Source: JAUREX01 sp044356825 (lineage in GTDB: Bacteria > Pseudomonadota > Alphaproteobacteria > Rhodobacterales > Rhodobacteraceae). From it: a stretch of 12,105 bases of DNA. The stretch covers positions 1 through 12,105 of the forward strand of contig JBIKVM010000071.1 in assembly GCA_044356825.1 (NCBI GenBank). The letters run 5' to 3'. The notes under the pieces were generated by a model, which worked only from the letters and a program-made list of their open reading frames with translations, did no database searches and had not been told where the DNA came from. Position numbers and translations under genes: made by a program. Below, piece by piece: positions 1 to 6,180 of the stretch (position 1 is the stretch's first letter; every line of letters starts with the position of its first letter).

Positions 1-755
1 TTGGGTTGCGAGAATACCTCGGCCGTCGCCCCGGCCTCAACCGCCTCTCCCAGTCTCATCACGACGACACGATCACTGACCTTGCGGACCACGGTCAGGT
101 CATGACTGATCAGGATCAGGCCCATGCCGTACGAGGCCTGCAATTCCTTGAGAAGCTGAAGGATCTCGGCTTGAACCGTCACATCCAGTGCGGTCGTCGG
201 CTCATCAGCGATAAGGAGGTCCGGGCGGTTGGCAATGGCGATGGCGATCATCACGCGCTGCCTCTGCCCGCCTGAAAGCTGATGCGGGTATTGCCTCAGC
301 CTCTCCTCCGGCTCCGGGATCCTGACGTCGCGCAACAGTTGCAGCGCCTCGGCCATGGCGCTTCTCTTCGACATGGGGCGATGCGCAAGGATCACCTCGG
401 CAATCTGCTGGCCCACAGAGTAGACCGGATTGAGCGAGGACATCGGCTCCTGGAAGATCATCGAAATCCGGACGGAGCGCAGCGCACGCATCTGCGGCTC
501 ACCCAGAGAAGCCAGGTCAAGCCCATCGAAGCGCAAGCGCGTCTGCGGGGCGACCTTTGCGTTCTGCGGAAGGAGTCGCATGATGGCACGAGCGGTCAAG
601 GACTTTCCCGAGCCGCTCTCGCCCACGATTGCAAGGGTTTCCCCGCGCGAAATCGAGAAGGATATGCCACGCACGGCATGGACTTCGTGCTCGAAGCCCT
701 TGATGCGGATGTCCAGCCCTTCAACAGACAGGAGGGGTTCACTTGAGTTTGGCAT
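1..755 (-). CDS. Peptide/oligosaccharide ABC importer ATPase, DppD/OppD type (3' end outside window)
   Basis: This is the ATP-hydrolysing subunit of a Dpp/Opp-family importer, acting at the cytoplasmic face of the inner membrane with the two permeases encoded just upstream. About 251 codons are visible; the C-terminal part lies beyond the left edge. Reading from ATG at 755, residues 45-52 are the Walker A loop GESGSGKS, the Q-loop is FQEPMSSLNP at 101-110, the ABC signature LSGGQRQR is at 160-167, Walker B LLIADEP is at about 180-186 with ALD following, and the H-loop is ISHDL at 216-220. All catalytic motifs are intact. The start overlaps the last 17 bases of the DppC-type permease gene, so translation is probably coupled. 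Dpp/Opp systems usually have a second ATPase (DppF/OppF) or one fused protein; which applies here cannot be seen. The family call is firm. The sugar substrate is inferred from the neighbourhood. Confidence 0.93.
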   Translation of the reverse strand, partial: MPNSSEPLLSVEGLDIRIKGFEHEVHAVRGISFSISRGETLAIVGESGSGKSLTARAIMRLLPQNAKVAPQTRLRFDGLDLASLGEPQMRALRSVRISMIFQEPMSSLNPVYSVGQQIAEVILAHRPMSKRSAMAEALQLLRDVRIPEPEERLRQYPHQLSGGQRQRVMIAIAIANRPDLLIADEPTTALDVTVQAEILQLLKELQASYGMGLILISHDLTVVRKVSDRVVVMRLGEAVEAGATAEVFSQP

Positions 756-1896
756 AGGGATCCACCGCATCTCGAAGCCCGTCGCCCAGCGCATTGAAGG
801 CCAGAACCGCGATCAGGATCATGAAGACAGGCGACAGCAGCCACGGATAGGAGCCGATCGACTGGAAGTTCTGCGCGTCGATCAGCATCAAGCCCCAGGA
901 TACGAGCGGCGGTTTGATCCCGAGGCCTAGGAAGGACAGGAAGCTTTCAACAAGGATTATCGTCGGGATCATGATCGAGGTGACGATGATCACATGCGAC
1001 ATCACATTGGGTATGATGTGCACGAAGACGATCCGCGCGCGCGACGCGCCCAGGCTTTCGGCGGCCTGCACGTAATCCAGGGTGCTGATCGACAGAGTTT
1101 TCGCGCGAACCTCTCGGGCGAGCTGGGCCCATCGGAGCAGGGAAAGCACAAGCGCCAGGATCATGAAGTTCGTGATCGGATCGGTCGTCTGCGGCAGGAT
1201 CGCTGCGATTGCGAGGTAAAGCGGCAGGTCCGGCAGGGACAGAGTGAATTCGGCGACACGCTGGATGACCATGTCGATCCTGCCGCCGAAATAGCCGGAA
1301 ACTACCCCAAGCGTCGTGCCGACGACCACTATTGACAGCACCACCAGGCCAGCCATCGCAAGTGTCGGCTGTGCACCGCGCAGCATCCGTGACAAGATAT
1401 CCCGACCCAGGCGGTCGGTCCCCAGCAGATTTGTCTCGCAGCCCTCTGCGGGTAGGAAGAGGTGACGGTCGAATTCCATTCCAAGGAAACTGTAGCGCCA
1501 GCCCCGTTCGAAGAACCGGATTTCGCAGACGACAGTCCTGTCAGGGCCCTGAATGATCTCGAAGGTTTCGGTGTCGAAGTCGCTGATCGTCGGATGCACG
1601 AATGGCCGAAGCGAAAAGCTGCCGTCTGGCCGTACGAAGCGCAGCACCTGTGGCGGATTGTTGATGTTGTCGCCTGCACCGCGTTTCGTTGGATCGTAGG
1701 GCGACAGGAAGTTGGCAAAGACCGTCGTGAGAACGAGTGCGATGACGGCAACCCCGCCAAGAACGCCGAGGCGGTTCCTGAGGAAACGGCGCCAGACGAG
1801 TTGCCCGTAGGACAGGCTGGGCGCACCGCCCTGGGGATTGGCTGCCCCGGCAAGTAGCAGATCGTCAGGTTGTCCGGGGTCTTGGTCAGTCGTCAT
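739..1896 (-). CDS. ABC importer permease, DppC/OppC type, with a large periplasmic insert
   Basis: This is an inner-membrane permease subunit of 385 residues. It starts with ATG at 1896, inside an ATGA overlap with the stop of the preceding permease gene, so the two are translationally coupled. Residues 1-40 look cytoplasmic and TM1 is about 44-64. The transporter core begins near LLGTDRLGRDILSR (157-170), typical of DppC proteins. The EAA loop that docks on the ATPase lies at about 278-297 (AAESLGASRARIVFVHIIPN). The conserved C-terminal FNALGDGLRDAVDP is at 367-380. The region between TM1 and the core (about 66-156) is much longer than in typical DppC. It is predicted to be periplasmic and carries two cysteines, C124 and C153. 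An extended loop of this sort is also found in YejE-like permeases, so microcin- or peptide-type transport remains an alternative to sugar transport. Confidence 0.93.
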   Translation of the reverse strand: MTTDQDPGQPDDLLLAGAANPQGGAPSLSYGQLVWRRFLRNRLGVLGGVAVIALVLTTVFANFLSPYDPTKRGAGDNINNPPQVLRFVRPDGSFSLRPFVHPTISDFDTETFEIIQGPDRTVVCEIRFFERGWRYSFLGMEFDRHLFLPAEGCETNLLGTDRLGRDILSRMLRGAQPTLAMAGLVVLSIVVVGTTLGVVSGYFGGRIDMVIQRVAEFTLSLPDLPLYLAIAAILPQTTDPITNFMILALVLSLLRWAQLAREVRAKTLSISTLDYVQAAESLGASRARIVFVHIIPNVMSHVIIVTSIMIPTIILVESFLSFLGLGIKPPLVSWGLMLIDAQNFQSIGSYPWLLSPVFMILIAVLAFNALGDGLRDAVDPYAKLK

Positions 1897-2888
1897 GACA
1901 GGCGCACCCGCGGATCCACGAAAGCAAGCGTTATGTCGGCCAGAAGGTTGCCGACCAGCAGCACGGCCGACAGCATGAGCAGGATGGTGGCAGTCACATA
2001 GATGTCCTGGTTGATCAGGCTCTCGACAAGGAGCGGGCCGATCGTCGGAACGGCGAGGACGATCGCGACCTCGATTTCACCGGCAAGCATGTAGGGAAAG
2101 GCCACGCCCTGATAGGCGATGAGCGGGTGAAGCGCGTTCGGCACGGCGTGCTTCATGACAACGGTCCGTTCGGACAGGCCCTTGGCGCGTGCGGTCTCGA
2201 TATACTGCAGACGCAGGACGTCGATCAGGTTTCCGCGCATGACCCGCAGGTTGTAGGCCAGCCCGCCGAAGATCGAGATCACCAGGACGGGCCAGATGTG
2301 GCTGAGGGTGTCCCACAGCCTGGCAATCGACCACGGCTCGAACACATACTCGGGCGAGTTGAACCCGCCGACATATCCGGCGCCCCAGACGAAGACGAGG
2401 AAGTAGACGATGATGAGGGCGAGGAAGAAGCGGGGGATCGTCATTCCCAGAAACGACAGAACGGTTGCCGCCTGATCTCCGATCCGGTTCTGGTGGGTTG
2501 CGGCATAGATGCCCAGGCCGACACCAATGAATGTTGCGCAGAAGTGGGCAAAAAGCGCGATCGCCAGAGTGCGCGGCAGGCGTTCGCCGATCAACTCAGA
2601 GACGGGTTTGTTATGCTTGAGGGATTGGCCGAAGTCACCCCGGACGACGCCGGACATCCAGACCAGATATTGTTCCCACACGGGACGATCCAGTCCATAT
2701 TCGGACCTGATCCGGACTCTTAACTCTTCAGCGGCCTCGGCCGACAGGTTGCCCATGCTGATGGCTTCAGAGACCGCGACACTGGCGTAGTCTTTCGCTG
2801 GAGCCCGCAGCAGACCGAAGATGACGACACTGACGACAAGCAGGAGAGCTAGCATGGCAGCGGTGCGTCGGATCAGGAATGCGCTCAT
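1893..2888 (-). CDS. ABC importer permease, DppB/OppB type
   Basis: This 331-residue inner-membrane permease pairs with the DppC-type subunit. I place the start at ATG 2888 (MSAFLIRRTA), the normal N-terminus for DppB proteins: a short basic stretch followed by TM1 at about 10-28. A GGGGGGA Shine-Dalgarno-like run lies upstream. The frame is open to 2951, but those 21 extra codons would run through the intercistronic hairpin and resemble no DppB N-terminus. Family marks are GDFGQSL (84-90), the EAA loop ETARAKGLSERTVVMKHAVPN without its last residue (231-250), and the ending FVDPRVRLS. Several further hydrophobic segments fit six membrane spans. It lies 72 bases downstream of the binding-protein stop and overlaps the next permease by four bases. 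Family assignment is secure; substrate is not shown by this protein. Confidence 0.93.
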   Translation of the reverse strand: MSAFLIRRTAAMLALLLVVSVVIFGLLRAPAKDYASVAVSEAISMGNLSAEAAEELRVRIRSEYGLDRPVWEQYLVWMSGVVRGDFGQSLKHNKPVSELIGERLPRTLAIALFAHFCATFIGVGLGIYAATHQNRIGDQAATVLSFLGMTIPRFFLALIIVYFLVFVWGAGYVGGFNSPEYVFEPWSIARLWDTLSHIWPVLVISIFGGLAYNLRVMRGNLIDVLRLQYIETARAKGLSERTVVMKHAVPNALHPLIAYQGVAFPYMLAGEIEVAIVLAVPTIGPLLVESLINQDIYVTATILLMLSAVLLVGNLLADITLAFVDPRVRLS

Positions 2889-2923
2889 CTTCGAACGTTC
2901 CCCCCGTTGCGACGTTATCGTTG

Positions 2924-2954
2924 GCTGTGGGGGCGGACAAGTCGCCCCCACAGC
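2924..2954 (-). other. Intercistronic hairpin between binding-protein and permease genes
   Basis: Bases 2924-2935 and 2943-2954 are perfect reverse complements (12 bp, mostly G-C) around a 7-base loop. The hairpin begins 6 bases past the binding-protein stop codon and ends 36 bases before the DppB-type start. No T-run follows on the transcribed strand, so it does not look like a full intrinsic terminator. In many binding-protein importers, a hairpin here protects or partly terminates the upstream message, so that far more binding protein than permease is made. That role is inferred here. Confidence 0.6.
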
Positions 2955-2960
2955 AGTCGG

Positions 2961-5015
2961 TCACTTGTACTCCGGAAGGGTGCCAGGTGCGACTTCGCCG
3001 ACCGTCGTGTCCGCAGGGTCGATGAACATCGCTTCGCGGATCATCGCATCTTCGGCCCACTGATAGGCGAGGATCGGCACACCATCACGCACGTTGCGGA
3101 CCCGCTTGTTCACGACCACGGCGCCAGGCGCCGACACCAGTCCGATCGCATAGAGGTTCTGGGTGAAGACCTCGTTGTAGTCGTGCATGATGCGCAGCTG
3201 GTCGTCCGGGGTCTGGGCGACCGCAAAATCGCGCACATAGTCGGCCAGTTGCTGTTCGAACGGCAGAAGGTCAGGTTTGCCGCCATCCGGATAGCGATGC
3301 CAATCGAGCGCCTTGGGCGAGGTCACGGCCAGTCTCTCGAAACCTGAGACCGGTGCGACCGACTCAGGGTAGCCCCGCAGGATCGTCCAGTCCCAGGCCA
3401 CACCGTCCAGGGCCGTCCGCGCATCGTCCGTGCTTGGCGAGGCGACCACCTGGATTCCGACCTCTCCCATCATCGAAATCACTGCATCGGCAAGGGCCGG
3501 CATGACCTCGTTGTTGGTTGTGTAACGAAGGGTGATCGCCAGGTCCTGCCCTGCCAGAGGCCCCTCACTCCAGTTGAGGATGCCGTTGCCGTCCGTGTCG
3601 GCGAAGCCGATTTCTGCCAGCAAGGATTTCGCCGCTTCGATGTCTGCGCCGTAGTAGGCAACACGGTCGGGGTCGTACCAGGCCGATTCAGGGGCAAAGC
3701 CACCCGCAAAAGGTGTTGCGAAGGGGCCGCGAACAAGCGACTGGGCCATCGCATCCCGATCGAGCGCATGGCTGACGGCTTTACGGAACCGCAGGTCACG
3801 GTTCAGTTCACGCACTGCCTTGTCACGCTCCGTCTCGACGCCAACTTCGGTCGCGAAGTTGACGTTTAGCGACCATGTGTACGACCGAGGACCGAAGGCC
3901 AGGCGCGCGGGGAAGTCGGCCTCCTTGGACCGCTGAAGGGCTTCGATGTACTGCGATGGCGTCTCCATGAGCGCAACATCCCCCGTCCCGGCAAGAGCCC
4001 GCACCGTCCGGTCTTCCCAGGTACTCAGGATGAACTGCATCTCGTCGAGGTAAGGGAGCTGATTTCCAGCGCTGTCGACCTTCCAGTAGTAGGGGTTGCG
4101 CCTAAGGACCATGACTTCGTCAGGCTTGTAGAGCGTGGGCACCCAGGCACCCATCGTGACCACCGGCAGGTTCTCGGGCTTCAGCGCCTCGGTGAATTCC
4201 TGCACCGTCATACCTGAATTCTCGGGCAGCAGAGGGCGCAGAATGTGCTCCGGCCCGGGGCAGAAGTTCCGCCAGGCCATGCTGTAGAGCATGAGCAGCG
4301 GCCGCTTTTCCTTGAAGGTGAAGCGGATCGTGTAATCGTCGACCTTTTCGAGGGCCGTGCCTTCCCCCAGCGTCGATGCCGTCATCACCGACGGAATTTC
4401 GCTGTTGAGGACGATCTTCTCCCAATGGAACATGATGTCGTCGGCGTCGAACGGATCTCCATCCGACCAGCGCGCACCTTCGATCAGGTGCATCGTCAGG
4501 CTGTGGCCATCTTCCGACCATTCCCAGCTGCGGGCGAGGTTCGGCAGGGGTTCGACCCGGCTGTCGTCCAACATGTACATCGGCCCGGTGCGCGTCAGGC
4601 ATTCCTGAACCGTGTACTCGACGCCACCCCAGCCGTGATGCTGTCCTGCGGCCCAGTTCCACCCTTGGGGGCGGCCACCGATCACGTGCCGAAAGACGCC
4701 GCCGTAGCTGCCAATCCCGTCCTGGAGGACAGCGTCACCAAAGACGAGGGGTTCGCGGGGCAAGCGCTCCTCGATGGGGGGCAGCTTTCCGGCCTTTACC
4801 AACTCGGTGACCCACGCCGGCTCGTTGTAGGACGGCAAGGACTTGAAGGACTGGATTGCATCGTAGGGCAGAAGCTTGATTTCGCCTCTCTGGTCCAGCT
4901 GCGGAGCTTCCGGAACACGGCCCGGCCAGGTTTCTTGAGCGTGAATCGGGGCCGCCAGGATCGTAACCCCGGCTAGCATGGCTGTACTGCAGAACAGGGT
5001 AGTTGCTCGGGTCAT
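2961..5015 (-). CDS. Periplasmic solute-binding protein, SBP family 5 (peptide/alpha-galactoside type)
   Basis: This 684-residue extracytoplasmic receptor delivers substrate to the downstream permeases. The start is ATG 5015, six bases after the Shine-Dalgarno GGGAGGAG (5022-5029). The frame is open to an ATG at 5093, but that lies upstream of the predicted -10 box. Residues 1-26 form a Sec signal peptide (MTRATTLF, a hydrophobic core, then PIHA), probably cut before QETW. The cysteine at residue 9 is in no convincing lipobox. The SBP_bac_5 hallmark GARWSDGDPFDADD is at about 180-193. A perfect EF-hand-like loop with D473, D475, N477, N481 and E484 lies in the C-terminal half. The protein is longer than E. 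coli OppA or DppA (roughly 510-545 residues). Sinorhizobium AgpA, an alpha-galactoside-binding protein, belongs to this same peptide-binding family. With a GH36 gene nearby, an oligosaccharide ligand is plausible; a peptide ligand is not excluded. Confidence 0.93.
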   Translation of the reverse strand: MTRATTLFCSTAMLAGVTILAAPIHAQETWPGRVPEAPQLDQRGEIKLLPYDAIQSFKSLPSYNEPAWVTELVKAGKLPPIEERLPREPLVFGDAVLQDGIGSYGGVFRHVIGGRPQGWNWAAGQHHGWGGVEYTVQECLTRTGPMYMLDDSRVEPLPNLARSWEWSEDGHSLTMHLIEGARWSDGDPFDADDIMFHWEKIVLNSEIPSVMTASTLGEGTALEKVDDYTIRFTFKEKRPLLMLYSMAWRNFCPGPEHILRPLLPENSGMTVQEFTEALKPENLPVVTMGAWVPTLYKPDEVMVLRRNPYYWKVDSAGNQLPYLDEMQFILSTWEDRTVRALAGTGDVALMETPSQYIEALQRSKEADFPARLAFGPRSYTWSLNVNFATEVGVETERDKAVRELNRDLRFRKAVSHALDRDAMAQSLVRGPFATPFAGGFAPESAWYDPDRVAYYGADIEAAKSLLAEIGFADTDGNGILNWSEGPLAGQDLAITLRYTTNNEVMPALADAVISMMGEVGIQVVASPSTDDARTALDGVAWDWTILRGYPESVAPVSGFERLAVTSPKALDWHRYPDGGKPDLLPFEQQLADYVRDFAVAQTPDDQLRIMHDYNEVFTQNLYAIGLVSAPGAVVVNKRVRNVRDGVPILAYQWAEDAMIREAMFIDPADTTVGEVAPGTLPEYK

Positions 5016-5021
5016 TCTACG

Positions 5022-5029
5022 CTCCTCCC
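5022..5029 (-). promoter_or_regulatory. Strong ribosome binding site of the solute-binding protein gene
   Basis: The minus strand reads GGGAGGAG six bases before ATG 5015. This decides the start in favour of 5015 over the in-frame ATG at 5093, and fits the high expression usual for binding proteins. Confidence 0.75.
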
Positions 5030-5055
5030 ATGAAAGCGATTCCTCCGGCCTCGAG

Positions 5056-5083
5056 ATAATATCATACATTAAATGGTAGTCAA
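5056..5083 (-). promoter_or_regulatory. Sigma70-like promoter for the ABC importer operon
   Basis: On the minus strand, TTGACT (5078-5083) and TATTAT (5056-5061) are separated by 16 bases, close to the sigma70 consensus. The segment 5055-5100 is strikingly AT-rich against its surroundings. Transcription would begin near 5049, leaving a leader of about 35 bases before ATG 5015. The spacer contains the 12-mer shared with the region upstream of the halogenase gene, so a bound repressor would block polymerase. Confidence 0.55.
5067..5078. promoter_or_regulatory. Candidate GntR operator, copy A (importer promoter)
   Basis: The plus strand reads CATTAAATGGTA, inside the spacer of the importer promoter. 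It matches CATTAAATAGTA at 6114-6125 in 11 of 12 positions. Both copies flank the GntR-family regulator gene. The site is not a clean palindrome, unlike most known FadR-subfamily operators, so the assignment is tentative. Confidence 0.35.
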
Positions 5084-5223
5084 TTCTGATCATACTTTAT
5101 TCGCTCCAGCCGACTGCTTATCGCAAGGACAGAGCGCATGCGGGAAGGACCACCGCCACCCGCGCGGTACCACTTGGATCTGGAGATGCCCTGGATGGCG
5201 GAGGCCGTAGCCGCCGGGAGAGT

Positions 5224-5988
5224 TCAGCCCTCGAGATCGGACAGCGAGAGATCCATGACCGATACAGAAATGAGGGACCGCATCGCCTGTTCCGCCTCAT
5301 CGGGGTTGCGGTTCCGAATCGCGGCCAGGACATCTCCGTGTGCGCGGATGCCCCTGCTGTAGTCGCCCGTCGATTCCACCGAAGTCCGCAGCAGGCGGCG
5401 CAAGGCTGCACTGATGGCATTTCCCAGCTGGCTGAGGACATGGTTGTGCGATGCCTTGAGGATCGACCGATGAAACGCCATGTCCGCTTCGGTGTAACCC
5501 TCCAGGTCATCCCGAGCCGAAGACCGCATCCGGCGGTACGCATCTGCAATCGCCGTGATTTCAGCCTGTGACGCCCGCAAGGCGGCAAGCCTAGCTGCCT
5601 TTGGCTCGAAGATAAGCCGGGCCTCGCTCACGTCCTTCATGTAGGTCCGGCCAAGATGGACAGCATCGAGCCATTGAAGAACATCCGGGTCGAGCAGGTT
5701 CCATTCTTGCATTGGCCGAACGATTGTTCCTGCCTTCTTGCGGGAAACGACGATGCCCTTCGCCGCGATGGTTCGCACCGCTTCGCGGATGACGGTTCGT
5801 GACACACCCAGCGCCTCGATCAGGTCCGCCTCGACCGGAAGGCGCGAGCCGGGCGGGAACTCGCCCGAAAGCACGCGCTTAGCGAGATCCCGCGTGATCC
5901 GGCTTCTGATCGAGCCATCGGCATCCTGTCCGCCGCCGGCGGATGCAGTTTCAGCCGGCGTGCCGGGGCCTTCTACGCTTCTGGGCAT
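5224..5988 (-). CDS. GntR-family transcriptional regulator, FadR subfamily (FCD domain)
   Basis: This 254-residue one-component regulator has an N-terminal winged helix-turn-helix at about 27-92; SRTVIREAVR (63-72) is the recognition-helix region, and KKAGTIVRP ends the wing. An all-helical FCD effector domain covers about 116-236. FCD domains commonly hold a metal through D, H, H and H and bind small acids such as sugar acids. D169, H173 (DMAFH) and H217 (HGDVLAAI) are present, but the usual final His is replaced by Leu at about 239. The start is uncertain. ATG 5988 gives the usual family length and has AGGAG upstream, though 13 bases away; the frame is open to ATG 6030, which has no visible ribosome site. 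The gene lies 208 bases upstream of the importer's first gene on the same strand and diverges from the halogenase gene. It probably controls both through the shared 12-mer. Confidence 0.9.
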   Translation of the reverse strand: MPRSVEGPGTPAETASAGGGQDADGSIRSRITRDLAKRVLSGEFPPGSRLPVEADLIEALGVSRTVIREAVRTIAAKGIVVSRKKAGTIVRPMQEWNLLDPDVLQWLDAVHLGRTYMKDVSEARLIFEPKAARLAALRASQAEITAIADAYRRMRSSARDDLEGYTEADMAFHRSILKASHNHVLSQLGNAISAALRRLLRTSVESTGDYSRGIRAHGDVLAAIRNRNPDEAEQAMRSLISVSVMDLSLSDLEG

Positions 5989-6102
5989 GTTGGGTCGAAC
6001 TCTCCTGGCCACCAGCGCGCATGGCGCCATGCTCGTAGCGTCGCACGACCGGCAGGTGAAAGCTAGACCAGAACCCTCACCACTGCAATTCTATAACCAA
6101 GC

Positions 6103-6129
6103 TTGATATGGATCATTAAATAGTATAAA
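6103..6129 (+). promoter_or_regulatory. Possible promoter of the halogenase-family gene
   Basis: TTGATA (6103-6108) and TATAAA (6124-6129) are 15 bases apart, a short but usable spacing, within an AT-rich island (about 6088-6135). Transcription would start near 6136, leaving a leader of roughly 45 bases. The 12-mer shared with the importer promoter overlaps the -10 element. The rest of the gap between the regulator and halogenase genes (5989-6180) shows no other clear element, and I found no convincing minus-strand promoter for the regulator. Confidence 0.35.
6114..6125. promoter_or_regulatory. Candidate GntR operator, copy B (halogenase promoter)
   Basis: The plus strand reads CATTAAATAGTA, one mismatch from the copy at 5067-5078, and overlaps the putative -10 box of the halogenase gene. 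Reading the minus strand across both copies, a 22-base stretch matches at 16 positions, so similarity extends slightly beyond the 12-mer. Regulation by the adjacent GntR protein is inferred. Confidence 0.35.
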
Positions 6130-6180
6130 AAATTCAGGAGAAGTCGTCTCACCGGTGGCAGACATGTGTGGAGTTGCAAG

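Noticed and set aside
2889..2951. N-terminal extension of the DppB-type permease to ATG 2951
   Set aside because: The extra residues would be encoded by one arm and the loop of the intercistronic hairpin, lack family resemblance, and a better ribosome site precedes ATG 2888.
5016..5093. N-terminal extension of the solute-binding protein to ATG 5093
   Set aside because: It would place the start upstream of the predicted -10 box and bury the signal peptide behind 26 residues; the strong ribosome site points to 5015.
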